DNA from: Pseudomonadota bacterium
GTDB taxonomy: Bacteria > Pseudomonadota > Gammaproteobacteria > UBA9339
Reading direction: 5' to 3'
Assembly (NCBI GenBank): GCA_021781615.1
Contig: JAJXWM010000012.1
Span: 1 to 50,795, forward strand
Length of the DNA: 50,795 nucleotides
This document shows positions 43,036 to 50,795 of this stretch, one piece after another. Made by a program: the position numbers and the translations under genes. How positions within the stretch are numbered: position 1 is the stretch's first letter; every line of letters begins with the position of its first letter. The notes below the pieces were generated by a model. That model was not told where the DNA came from and searched no databases. It worked only from the letters and a program-made list of their open reading frames with translations.

Positions 43036-43045
43036 TATTAATCAA
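42991..43045. repeat. Candidate attL: tRNA-Glu 3' end, 55 bp
   Basis: Starts at CCTTTCACGGCAG in the anticodon loop and runs past the CCA to ATATTAATCAA. An identical copy lies at 46740-46794. Direct repeats of a tRNA 3' end are the usual trace of integrase-mediated insertion. Confidence 0.7.
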
Positions 43046-43134
43046 AAGGTTATAATGACAATGCAGCATTATTCTTTGATTTAGGTAATTTTTAGGTAAA
43101 TGATCATTAGTATATGTTTATCTTCTTCTAAAAT

Positions 43135-43178
43135 CTTTCACGGTAGTAACACCGGTTCGAATCCGGTTGGGGACGCCA
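43135..43178 (+). pseudogene. tRNA-Glu 3' fragment with a different T-arm
   Basis: Runs from the anticodon loop (CTTTCACGG) to GGGGACGCCA. The T-stem is ACCGG/CCGGT instead of ATGGG/CCCAT; both sides of the stem changed together, so it descends from another tRNA-Glu allele rather than from simple decay of the neighbour. No 5' half is present. Confidence 0.8.
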
Positions 43179-43277
43179 AGTTAATTAATAAGTTAACATA
43201 GATACATGTGGCGTATTCTAGTTCTAAATACAACAATAATTTTTATACTGCTGTACAAACACAGCTTGTTAGGCGTT

Positions 43278-43437
43278 TTATAGCGGTTCCCTAAAATACA
43301 GGGCCTAATATTTTCTCGTCATTGGGAGCGTTTTTTGCGAAGCAATCAAGCAAAGCCTAAAAAAAATGGATCGCCACGTGAGGCAAAAAACGCCTCACTC
43401 GCGATGACGGTGTCTGTATTTTAGGGAACCGTTATAA
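43278..43437. mobile_element. Second type of MITE, 160 bp
   Basis: The ends are 24-bp inverted repeats with one mismatch, including CGGTTCCCTAAAATACAG. TA dinucleotides flank both ends, compatible with a TA-type target duplication. The centre has a second palindromic part (GTTTTTTGC and GCAAAAAAC). No coding capacity. It is unrelated to copies A-D. Confidence 0.65.
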
Positions 43438-43663
43438 ATAAAACCAAGACAGTATAAAGGTATTGTACGATCTTATATCAAAAAGAGGTCAGGAGAGGTA
43501 TTCGCGAGCTTAGCTAAATCGTTTAATTGGCCAATATAGAGAAAATCGTTAGATAGGGAAGAAAAGATCGAGTAGGATTAGAAAATACTATCTCAGAGGA
43601 TTTTATTAACTTTGCCAACAACTCTATTTTTGGCAAGCGACCATTGTCCAAGATTCATTAAAT

Positions 43664-46450
43664 TTAACTACCTCCAGTAATACCTGGAGCTAATGCAGGT
43701 ATAGCAAACAACATACTCTCTGGCGATTCACTCACCGCCTTAAAAGAAGTTCCTCTTGAAGCATGAATAAACCTACTACTTATAGGTGGCATTTCTGTAC
43801 TAGAATAGATAAAAAAAGGGCTGTTGAAATCCTGTGGGTCATTCCCAATACCAAACATTTTATCATAGTCATGGTAAATACTATTATCCACTCGGGCCGT
43901 ATCATACGATACCATGGTCTGCAATATATTCTTTAATGTTTTATATAGCTCAGAGTTATTGTCGGTAATAGCAGATAATTTTTTTTGTAAGCTATCATGA
44001 TTATTATTATTTTGAGAAAGCGCCTCTTCCAATATTTTATGTGCTAATTTTATTATTTCGTAAGAATTATCCTGAAAACCATCGTCTAAAATTGGGGACG
44101 CTGAGGGAGTATTACCGCTAGCAACTGCTAATATAGCCTGTTTATCATTTATAAAATCTGTAAGGGAGTTTGCTCCTGGACCTGATAACTGTTGACTGCT
44201 TCCATTTTGAGCAGAGGCGGATGAAGCTTCTAAATTGCTGTCATTTGTGGTCGTTGGTCCTGCAGGTTGTTGGCCCTGGGCAATTACCGGTTGTGGCGCT
44301 TGTACTGTAACGGTAGATTGCTGCGGTATTAAAAGCTGGGTAGGTACTAATACTTGAGTAAAAGCTATTGGTTGTTGACCTCCAGATTGATCCACATTAA
44401 ACAAGAAAGGAAATGGAGAAGTATTTTGCGCCATATGTGGATATAGATAGCTATTAATCGATAAAAATGGTGCTTGTGCAGCATGTGTCATAGGAACTTG
44501 TAACGACCCAAATGGCGTCAGATGAACTCCCTGTGATATGGGATTTTTTGTCTTCCAAAATCGTGGACGTTGTGCTGGAGGTTCCTGTGCTTGAAGCAAG
44601 TTGTCGGCTGGCATTTCAAGTTTAACGCTTACTGCGGGTTTTTTTACTTTGCTTAATACTTCATGAAATTCACTAATTTGTCCTGCTAAACCTTGACGTG
44701 CTAAGCCCCCACAAGCTAAATCTATTTTTACTTTTGCAAGCATGGCTTGACATCTATTAAAAAATGGACGCACTGCTTGTGGCAAGGTCATTATTTGCGC
44801 TATTTGTTCTTTTTCAATTACCAGCACAAAATTGGTTATATCTGCACAAATACCGCCACCAATAGTTCTTTCTATATAGTTATCTACATCTGAGCTTAAA
44901 CTAGAGGGCTGAATTTTTTTTGCTAGTTCTTCTAATGCGTGTTGTGTTGCCACAAAATAAATATATGTGACTATCTCATCTCCAGTTAATGTACGCAATA
45001 AAGTTTCCATATCATATTTTATCATCAACACATCACGATCACTTAAGTTATTTCGGTATAACTCTATTATTTCACGACGCAACAGTGTCGGTGGCAACAA
45101 ATTTATTATTGAATTGGCACCAAGCCTTGGATCTTGCCCCTCTAAAATACTTAAAAAAAGCTTTGACTTTAGCTTTTCTACAATCGGGGGTAATTTCAAT
45201 ATTAGCGAATCTCTTAAAATAAAAACATCTTTAAGTCTACCTGTTGCAAAACTGCTATCGTTGATTAGCTTGTTGCTCGTTTTAAAATTATCTGGAAGTA
45301 TAGAAAACAGCTCTATTGCCAATTTGTTAGAAGCTGGAATTATCCGTTCCATCGCTTTTTCACAATCTTCATGATCAGAAAAAACACTGAAATCGTAGCA
45401 ATCCTCAGTTAAAGACAACAAGGGTATACCATCCACCTGCAAGTCGTAAGTACGTAGTTTAGGGTTTGCAGAAATTCCTTTAGCAAAATTCCTAATAGTT
45501 TCAGGTTCAAGTGGTTCTATGTCACAAATTGACATATCATCTGGTGTAATTATATCAAAGGTAACCGACCTTAAACCCCTATACTGCTCGCTTATAATAT
45601 TGTAAATAGCTTGCAGCCTGCTATTACTGAAATCTTGAGGACGAATATAAACAGTCTCTAATTTAGGGTGACCTGCTCGCAAACAATTTAGCATTTCTTG
45701 ATACCATTCATCTTCACCATAACAATATTTTCCAGGAATAACCGATAAGGATTTTAAATTCTTGCAACCTTGTAAAGATTTTAATATTGGAGTGGGGTAT
45801 GGTAAATCTTGGCGCTCGTCTCCTTCCCCAAAATCGATATTTTCTAACACCTCGCTATTTGCTTGCAAAAGTGTAGCCACACAATCGTAGTATTTTTCAA
45901 CAAGAGCAGGGGACATCACATACGAAATAGCATCAAAAAAATCAATGTCAGTTAATCTTCCACTATGAACACTTAAAGCATTAATAATTTTTATACCTTC
46001 ATCTACCGTAAAATCCATATGTTGCAATCCAACCCTAGACAAATTTTTACAATTTTTTAAAAAATCAACAAGAACATCAACCTCACAATTCTCAACTTTT
46101 CTTATACAGAAGTATTCTAAATGCTTACTATCACTTAAAGTATCCATAATGGCCTTAAATTCACCTGGCATAAAACCTACATCACTTATTGTGCAGCCCC
46201 CTAAGTCATGTGTCCTAATAATTTTAATAATTTCTTCCGCTACATTTGGATCAATAACTGCTTCAACTTCATCAGCAACTACATATCCATAATGACCAGA
46301 CAAAACTGATGATATATTTAAAGTAAAGGTGCCATTGCTATTCTTAGAAATTTCATACCTAATCCCCTCCGCATAACCACATTGGCTATAAACCATAATA
46401 AAAAAATATAGTAATGTTAAAAATATTTTTGCTAGAACATTTTGACCCAT
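43664..46450 (-). CDS. Secreted leucine-rich-repeat protein, candidate effector (928 aa)
   Basis: A signal peptide (VLAKIFLTLLYFFIMVYSQC, cleavage near GYA) is followed by a leucine-rich-repeat region over roughly the first 340 residues. Its units resemble ribonuclease-inhibitor type repeats: FKAIMDTLSDSKHLEYFCI, VLVDFLKNCKNLSRVGLQHM, GIKIINALSVHSGRLTDIDF and ILKSLQGCKNLKSLSVIPG. A helical middle part, with RREIIELYRNNLSDRDVLMI and a Cys-poor core, leads to a low-complexity region rich in Gln, Pro, Ser and Ala at about 600-780, then a C-terminal helical end. LRR proteins bind other proteins; a host-facing role is inference. It is the only gene in the segment bounded by the tRNA-Glu repeats. 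Confidence 0.82.
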   Translation of the reverse strand: MGQNVLAKIFLTLLYFFIMVYSQCGYAEGIRYEISKNSNGTFTLNISSVLSGHYGYVVADEVEAVIDPNVAEEIIKIIRTHDLGGCTISDVGFMPGEFKAIMDTLSDSKHLEYFCIRKVENCEVDVLVDFLKNCKNLSRVGLQHMDFTVDEGIKIINALSVHSGRLTDIDFFDAISYVMSPALVEKYYDCVATLLQANSEVLENIDFGEGDERQDLPYPTPILKSLQGCKNLKSLSVIPGKYCYGEDEWYQEMLNCLRAGHPKLETVYIRPQDFSNSRLQAIYNIISEQYRGLRSVTFDIITPDDMSICDIEPLEPETIRNFAKGISANPKLRTYDLQVDGIPLLSLTEDCYDFSVFSDHEDCEKAMERIIPASNKLAIELFSILPDNFKTSNKLINDSSFATGRLKDVFILRDSLILKLPPIVEKLKSKLFLSILEGQDPRLGANSIINLLPPTLLRREIIELYRNNLSDRDVLMIKYDMETLLRTLTGDEIVTYIYFVATQHALEELAKKIQPSSLSSDVDNYIERTIGGGICADITNFVLVIEKEQIAQIMTLPQAVRPFFNRCQAMLAKVKIDLACGGLARQGLAGQISEFHEVLSKVKKPAVSVKLEMPADNLLQAQEPPAQRPRFWKTKNPISQGVHLTPFGSLQVPMTHAAQAPFLSINSYLYPHMAQNTSPFPFLFNVDQSGGQQPIAFTQVLVPTQLLIPQQSTVTVQAPQPVIAQGQQPAGPTTTNDSNLEASSASAQNGSSQQLSGPGANSLTDFINDKQAILAVASGNTPSASPILDDGFQDNSYEIIKLAHKILEEALSQNNNNHDSLQKKLSAITDNNSELYKTLKNILQTMVSYDTARVDNSIYHDYDKMFGIGNDPQDFNSPFFIYSSTEMPPISSRFIHASRGTSFKAVSESPESMLFAIPALAPGITGGS

Positions 46451-46739
46451 GTTATTACCTTTAGAATAAAATCAACCGCGAGACCACCCATAAAAGATGA
46501 GTATCACCTATTTATCTTTTTGTCAATAGTCAAACCCATAAACCATATACGCATGACCAAGTTATACATACACATAACCATTTAAAAAATAACAGGCATT
46601 ACAAAAAATTGAGCATGATTATTTGTCGAGAGTATTCTTTACTAAGAGCGGAAATGACAAACTGATAACCAACTGCTTCTCTACCAACTATTTTATATAA
46701 ATATACAATAAGCTAATTATTACAGTCAGCCGTTCAGCG
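46451..46739. other. Upstream region of the LRR gene
   Basis: About 290 bases of AT-rich non-coding DNA between the LRR start and the tRNA-Glu 3' repeat. No gene is visible. The LRR promoter should lie here on the minus strand, but no clear pair of boxes was found. Confidence 0.4.
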
Positions 46740-46794
46740 CCTTTCACGGCAGTAACATGGGTTCGAATCCCATTGGGGACGCCATATTAATCAA
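46740..46794 (+). pseudogene. Candidate attR: tRNA-Glu 3' fragment, exact 55-bp copy
   Basis: Identical to 42991-43045: anticodon loop, T-arm, acceptor 3' strand, CCA and ten more bases. The lack of a 5' half means it cannot make a tRNA. Just downstream, TTGATTTAG..AAATGAT also resembles the sequence after the intact tRNA-Glu, so the similarity may once have been longer. Confidence 0.8.
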
Positions 46795-46921
46795 GATATT
46801 GGCGAAAGTACGTAATCACCACCGCTTGATTTAGACAAATGATAGCGTTATTTAAAGTTGCATTTAAAATAAAGATGGCTATTTACCACAAAGCTCTCGT
46901 AGCATCACCACGAACAACATT

Positions 46922-47620
46922 TTACTTATAGATATCTTTAAACGAACTCTTTGCCAAGCACCAAACATCAATTTGCTTTACCCCAACTCTTAGCAATGAC
47001 TTACACAGCTCGACCACGGTATTTCCAGTGGTAATAACATCATCGATCACTGCCACATGTTGGTAACTAAAACCCTGAGACACAAAAAATGCCTGCTTAA
47101 TATTTTGTTTACGTTCTTTAGCAACCAACCGAGCTTGCGGTTGGGTGTTTTTTATTCTTTCAACACAAAATTTATCAATTGGTATTTGTAGTTTTTTAGC
47201 AATTGGCCGTGACAACTCGAGCGCCTGATTATAACCACGATCACGTAACCGATCTGGATGAAGTGGCACCGGGATAATTATTTCTGGCTTGGTTTTATTT
47301 TGATAATGCTCGTTTAAACGAACAGCAAATAGTTCACCCAGTATTTTGGCGCCAATTAGATTATTCCCAAACTTGAGTTTGGTAATTAATAGATCTATCG
47401 GCGACTGGTAATAAAAAAGTGCTACTATTTGAACCTCAGGAAGCGAATTATTTAAACATAAACCGCATAGATCCTGCCCTTCTGGGAGCGGCTCTGCACA
47501 TTTAGTGCAATGATTTTTTAAAGCAGGTAAATCGTTCTCACAAGCAAAACACAAATCTAGCTCGCGATAGCTTTCGGTATCACAAAAAATACAGGTGGGT
47601 TTACAAAAAAAGTTCATCAT
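46922..47620 (-). CDS. comF: ComF-family phosphoribosyltransferase-like protein (232 aa)
   Basis: ComF/GntX-type protein, needed for DNA uptake in competent bacteria. The N-terminus has a zinc-finger-like set of Cys pairs (CKPTCIFCDTES, LCFACENDL, HCTKCAEPL, DLCGLC). The C-terminal half is a type I phosphoribosyltransferase fold with IIPVPLHPDRLRDRGYNQAL and the PRPP-loop VAVIDDVITTGNTVVELCKS. Length is normal (about 220-240). Met occurs twice at the start; either codon is possible. It stands alone on the minus strand just outside the tRNA-Glu repeat. No other competence genes are in the window. Confidence 0.93.
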   Translation of the reverse strand: MMNFFCKPTCIFCDTESYRELDLCFACENDLPALKNHCTKCAEPLPEGQDLCGLCLNNSLPEVQIVALFYYQSPIDLLITKLKFGNNLIGAKILGELFAVRLNEHYQNKTKPEIIIPVPLHPDRLRDRGYNQALELSRPIAKKLQIPIDKFCVERIKNTQPQARLVAKERKQNIKQAFFVSQGFSYQHVAVIDDVITTGNTVVELCKSLLRVGVKQIDVWCLAKSSFKDIYK

Positions 47621-47669
47621 GTTAGGTAATATTTTACCTAAATAAAGAACTTTTCATCACCGTGTTTAT

Positions 47670-48263
47670 CTATTTATCGAGAGCAGGTACTGAATCTAAC
47701 TGTTTTATCTCTACAGTAACATTATTCAACTTTACATAACCGCTGCTACTAATTTCTTTATAGGCAAAACCACTTGACCATAACGGTGAATGATAAATAC
47801 TAACGGAACCAAACTTCTTGGTAAGATCGTAGTTACTGGCATCTAAATATAGAACATTATTATGGAAGCAAACTCTCAATTCGGTTTTAGATTCAACATC
47901 GGCTGTCTGTATCAGCTCAATATTATGACATTCCCCGCTTAAGATATTAAAATGTACTGGATGGTAAGCATACCAATTAATAAATGCTGGAGGAAACATC
48001 GCTTTCCCACCATATATACTAACTTCTAACGCCTGAACATCTAAAGCATTTTTATCTTTCTTTTGCTGCTGACCTAACTCGCTTGCACGCTCTTTGGTCA
48101 CTCGCTCGTAATTAGTAAGTAAAACTTTTTGCTTATCTTGACTGTAACTTGTCCACTCAAGCTCACTAACACCAAGCCTTTCATGTACATTAGCCGCACA
48201 ACCAATCAAAAAAAGATAGGCTATAAATAACGATATATATTTTGTAGATCTAATTAAAAACAT
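47670..48263 (-). CDS. Hypothetical lipoprotein (197 aa)
   Basis: I do not recognise a named family. The N-terminus is a lipoprotein signal: a basic start, the hydrophobic YISLFIAYLFLIGC and Cys at about residue 22, followed by AANVHERLGVSELEW. A Lys/Gln/Glu-rich helical stretch (about 40-75) precedes a beta-rich domain with the lines EVSIYGGKAMFPPAFINWYA, YHPVHFNILSGECHNIELI and LRVCFHNNVLYLDASNYDL. Two cysteines in that domain could form a disulfide. The last residues are hydrophilic. It lies between comF and a small lipoprotein gene; all three are on the minus strand, but a terminator at 48304-48331 separates it from the latter. Confidence 0.7.
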   Translation of the reverse strand: MFLIRSTKYISLFIAYLFLIGCAANVHERLGVSELEWTSYSQDKQKVLLTNYERVTKERASELGQQQKKDKNALDVQALEVSIYGGKAMFPPAFINWYAYHPVHFNILSGECHNIELIQTADVESKTELRVCFHNNVLYLDASNYDLTKKFGSVSIYHSPLWSSGFAYKEISSSGYVKLNNVTVEIKQLDSVPALDK

Positions 48264-48303
48264 ATCAATTCAAGGCATTATTTACGATACTATTAAAAAA
48301 AAC

Positions 48304-48331
48304 ACGCCTAGTTCATAAAAACCCTAGGCGT
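48304..48331 (-). terminator. Rho-independent terminator of the small lipoprotein gene
   Basis: The stem ACGCCTAG/CTAGGCGT has a 12-base loop and is followed on the minus strand by GT and a run of eight T. It lies 20 bases past the stop codon at 48352. Confidence 0.85.
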
Positions 48332-48351
48332 ATTTTTAGATTATCTAAACA

Positions 48352-48630
48352 CTATTGCTTTGGTTGTTCAACAACAGGCTGTTCTACTTTAGCAGCATCT
48401 ACATGGTCTACTACTGTTGTTGGTTCTACTGATGGTTGCGAACCTACAGCTGGAGCAGTCTGCTCAACAATCTTTTCCGCTACAGGGGCTGGTTGAGCTT
48501 CTGGAGCTACGGCGGCTGCTGGCTGAACCTTTTCAACACCAGGAGAAATAGCGGCTGTCTCTTCCTCTTTACTACATCCAGTGATCCCAATGATCGCCAT
48601 TATTGAAATAACAAGTAATTTATTACGCAT
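48352..48630 (-). CDS. Small Ala/Pro/Val-rich lipoprotein (92 aa)
   Basis: A short lipoprotein signal (MRNKLLVISIMAIIGITGC, Cys at residue 19) is followed by a low-complexity chain of Ala, Pro, Val, Glu and Gln, with repeats such as VEKVQPAAAV, PEAQPAPVAEK and VEQPVVEQPKQ. Such chains are extended and may span part of the periplasm; no enzyme fold is expected. AGGAGG before the ATG is a near-perfect ribosome-binding site and a strong terminator follows, so it is probably well expressed as a single-gene unit. Function unknown. Confidence 0.8.
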   Translation of the reverse strand: MRNKLLVISIMAIIGITGCSKEEETAAISPGVEKVQPAAAVAPEAQPAPVAEKIVEQTAPAVGSQPSVEPTTVVDHVDAAKVEQPVVEQPKQ

Positions 48631-48966
48631 TTAAAAAACCTCCTCTTATTTATTAGAACTAAAATCATTTGAATATCGCAAAACAGTTTAGTCTAATTAA
48701 ACTCAATATCAAGATCTACAGCAAAAAAATCTTGCCTATAATTTTGCCCACAACACCAAGCTCAATAATAAATTAGTTATTAATCAACTTGTTGCGTGAT
48801 TTTTCCTAAAATAGAAAACCAAAGTAATGATAACACCGACAATAATTAAGGATATTTTAACAAAACTATTATAAAACCATATTTTTTTAGATTAAATTCA
48901 TCCTGGATTTTTCATGCGCGCTTTGATAATGTTCTAGGTTGCTAAAATTTTTTTCGGGGAGATAAT
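48631..48966. other. Divergent intergenic region before fabI
   Basis: About 335 AT-rich bases holding the control regions of the small lipoprotein (leftward) and fabI (rightward). No gene, repeat or convincing promoter pair can be called. Confidence 0.4.
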
Positions 48967-49761
48967 ATGGGTTTACTACAAAACAAAAGAGCACTTATAA
49001 TCGGCGTGGTTAACAATTATTCTATTGCCTATGGCATTGCCAAATGCATGCATCGGGAAGGAGCTGAGGTTGCCCTTACTTATCAAAACGAAAAAGTAAA
49101 AGGACGAGTCGAAAAAATCGCTACCGAACTTAGTTCAAAGCTTATTTTCCCCTGTGATCTGGCTTACGATGACCAAATTAACAATCTCTTTAACGACCTC
49201 CAAAACCACTGGGACAAATTTGATATTTTAGTTCACTCTGCTGCATTTGCTCCTAGCGATCAACTTGAAGGCAGTTATGTAAAATGTGTTACGCGTGATG
49301 GTTTTAAAATAGCCCATGACATAAGTAGCTATAGTTTTACAGCATTGGCTAAAGCCGCCTACCCCATGATGATTGGTCGCAATGCTTCATTACTCACACT
49401 AAGTCATCTTGGCGCAGAAAAAGCGCTAATGAACTACAATGTAATGGGATTAGCAAAAGCAAGTCTTGAAGCTAACGTACGCTATATGGCTAACAGTATG
49501 GGACAAGATGGTATTAGGGTTAATGCAATTTCCGCAGGGGCAATTAGAACCTTAGCCGCCTCAGGGGTAAAAAACTTTCGAAGAATGCTTAGTTATGCAG
49601 AAAAGGTCTCCTCCTTACATCGTAACGTAACTCAAGAAGAGGTAGGAAATGCTGCGGTATTCCTTTGTTCCGATTTAGCTTCAGGAATCACTGGCGAGAT
49701 CTTACATGTCGACGCGGGATTAAATACGGTCTGTTTTCCAGGAATTGATGTTTTTGTTTAG
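48967..49761 (+). CDS. fabI: Enoyl-[acyl-carrier-protein] reductase, NADH type (264 aa)
   Basis: Last reductive step of each fatty-acid elongation cycle and a common antibacterial target. The short-chain dehydrogenase N-terminus [20 protein letters not shown] is the FabI version of the NAD motif. [11 protein letters not shown] follows, then [20 protein letters not shown] with the catalytic Tyr-x6-Lys, and [20 protein letters not shown] is the hallmark FabI segment. The C-terminus [21 protein letters not shown] closes the domain. Length is standard (about 260). GGGGAGAT precedes the ATG. Single gene on the plus strand. Confidence 0.95.
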   Translation: MGLLQNKRALIIGVVNNYSIAYGIAKCMHREGAEVALTYQNEKVKGRVEKIATELSSKLIFPCDLAYDDQINNLFNDLQNHWDKFDILVHSAAFAPSDQLEGSYVKCVTRDGFKIAHDISSYSFTALAKAAYPMMIGRNASLLTLSHLGAEKALMNYNVMGLAKASLEANVRYMANSMGQDGIRVNAISAGAIRTLAASGVKNFRRMLSYAEKVSSLHRNVTQEEVGNAAVFLCSDLASGITGEILHVDAGLNTVCFPGIDVFV

Positions 49762-49881
49762 ATTCAAGAAGTTCATAGACTTAAGCAATCCTTAATAAAA
49801 GGCCGCTATACTTCTACTTGTATTGTTAGCAAATAATACAAACCTTTTACTAATAACAAAAATAAGTACGGAGAAGAACTA

Positions 49882-50145
49882 ATGAAACAATTAACCAATA
49901 ATGAGATTAAAAATATTTCTGGTGGATTAGATAAAACATACACATGTACATTTACTCATACTTCCATGGTGTGTAAAGACAGTGAATGCACCCCAGTTAT
50001 TGATGACACCATTACCACGACCTTGAACGTTAAGACTAGCGCTGAGATTATCGAACAAAACAAGGATATCGAAGCATCGGTTGCTAAGGTATTTGAGCGG
50101 GTTGGTCAGGTATCGCAAGGATATTATTTAGTTTCATGTAGCTAA
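49882..50145 (+). CDS. Double-glycine-leader peptide, microcin/bacteriocin-like precursor (87 aa)
   Basis: The first 15 residues, MKQLTNNEIKNISGG, match the double-glycine leader of class II bacteriocins and microcins (pattern ELTxxEIxxVSGG), which is cut after the Gly-Gly by a C39-peptidase ABC exporter. The mature part would have about 72 residues with four cysteines (22, 31, 36 and 86), a Thr/Ser-rich start (LDKTYTCTFTHTSMVC) and a helical, charged stretch (SAEIIEQNKDIEASVAKVFE). It is less hydrophobic than typical pore-forming bacteriocins, so another role, such as a signalling peptide, is possible. GGAG lies eight bases before the ATG. No exporter or immunity gene is visible nearby within the window. 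Confidence 0.72.
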   Translation: MKQLTNNEIKNISGGLDKTYTCTFTHTSMVCKDSECTPVIDDTITTTLNVKTSAEIIEQNKDIEASVAKVFERVGQVSQGYYLVSCS

Positions 50146-50439
50146 TAATATGCTTCTTGGTTTTGGTGCTCTGCGGTTTTCAAGCTCCGCAGAGTATCTT
50201 ATCCAACCCCTGCGGTTGAAAAACATAAGAACTTAACATCATAAATGGGACCAATGAAATGGTTCCTGCCTTGAAACCATTATGTTTTGCGGCTTTTTTG
50301 CTCATCCTGACTTCCGCACTTTTTAGCCTTAGACAAGACTAAATATTTTTAAAATCAATAGGTTAACTTTACTAGACACTACATTATTTTGCTTTTTTGA
50401 CCCTGTGATTTTTGCTGCTTCAGATAAAGTTTTTGATGA
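50146..50439. other. Spacer between the GG-leader peptide and the transposase end
   Basis: About 295 bases. Apart from the hairpin at 50169-50194 there is no gene or repeat that I can support. Confidence 0.35.
50169..50194 (+). terminator. Hairpin after the GG-leader peptide (possible terminator)
   Basis: CTCTGCGG and CCGCAGAG form an 8-bp stem with a 10-base loop, 24 bases after the stop codon. The following TATCTTAT is only weakly T-rich, so termination is likely but not certain. Confidence 0.5.
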
Positions 50440-50795
50440 TCACGTGATATAAACAGTAGCATCTTCCGATCTGGTTAGATCCAAGGCTTTGTAAATTTTG
50501 CGTGCAATATTTGAGAACTTTCCAGGTACTCTATATAAATCCTTGGTACGTTTGTGTATATGGATTGATGCTTGTACTTGTAGTAGCTCTTCAATAATAA
50601 TCGCTGGACTAATTTTTTGGGTCAGGGCAACTCGATATTGTAAATGGCGTAAAACTGCAAATGCCATATAACATATAGATTGTTGGGCATTATGCTGGAA
50701 TCCAATGTAAAGCCGAACATTGGCTTGAGGCTTTGGACAAGGGTTTAAACAGACAGTTTGTTGATGGCATCCAACAACAGTCAGGATTGAACTTA
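50440..50795 (-). pseudogene. C-terminal remnant of a DDE transposase (IS1634-like), partial
   Basis: The frame read leftward from the window edge to 50440 contains MAFAVLRHLQYRVALTQKIS, IIIEELLQVQASIH and YRVPGKFSNIARKIYKAL. This order matches the C-terminal part of IS4/IS1634-type transposases (LLRHLQYRL...LSxxxIxEEL...). An NVRLYIGFQHNAQQSICY stretch before it fits the preceding family segment loosely. The frame stays open to the window end without a credible start, so either the gene continues outside or only a fragment remains. Confidence 0.65.

Noticed and set aside
43813-43827. GGGCTGTTGAAATCC inside the LRR gene, resembling a MITE end
   Set aside because: Only one end, no partner and no target duplication; the codons read sensibly as part of the protein, so probably chance.

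Overview
The window reads as a stretch of an AT-rich gammaproteobacterial chromosome. Conserved neighbourhoods support this: rplM-rpsI followed by sspA-sspB, ndk-rlmN-rodZ-hisS-yfgM, and diaA-dolP. Several features point to a host-associated or intracellular lifestyle, perhaps in or near Legionellales/Coxiellaceae, which is inference. They are a protein with a eukaryotic-type RhoGEF (Dbl homology) domain, a secreted leucine-rich-repeat protein, an array of secreted kelch propellers, many nutrient-uptake carriers, broken insertion sequences and several families of small inverted-repeat elements.

Layout. 1-5453: an array of at least four secreted 7-unit kelch-type proteins on the minus strand, the first cut by the window edge, with one small secreted/membrane protein among them. 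6092-10572: a secreted endonuclease/phosphatase-fold protein, a MITE, a lysine-tailed HU protein, a class I aminotransferase and an exported hypothetical. 10805-20599 (minus): htpG, two tandem plsC paralogues, then a likely operon hpt-galE-ugd-dicarboxylate symporter behind a clear sigma70-type promoter, then glnA-osmC. 20804-29543: a second SDF-family symporter, leucyl aminopeptidase, a small secreted protein, uvrB, a purine-type permease and an MHS-type MFS carrier. 29646-38544: housekeeping genes (rplM, rpsI, tRNA-Gln, sspAB, an M50 protease, dolP, diaA, yfgM, hisS, rodZ, rlmN, a thioesterase, ndk).

38545-46921 is the accessory region. It holds an ISAs1-type relic with about 180-bp inverted arms and a MITE fragment inside it, the RhoGEF-domain protein flanked by two copies of one MITE, then tRNA-Ala and tRNA-Glu. 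After tRNA-Glu comes a 3.7-kb segment carrying the LRR protein, bounded on the far side by an exact 55-bp copy of the tRNA-Glu 3' end. 46922-50795: comF, two lipoproteins, fabI, a short double-glycine-leader peptide resembling class II microcin precursors, and the end of another transposase.

Functional picture (inference): housekeeping blocks for translation, repair, lipid and envelope-sugar synthesis are separated by islands of host-interaction candidates. The strongest novelty candidates are the RhoGEF protein, the LRR protein between tRNA-Glu repeats, the GG-leader peptide, the kelch array with a shared six-cysteine tail, and a MITE family with three copies whose 5-bp target duplications can be read directly.
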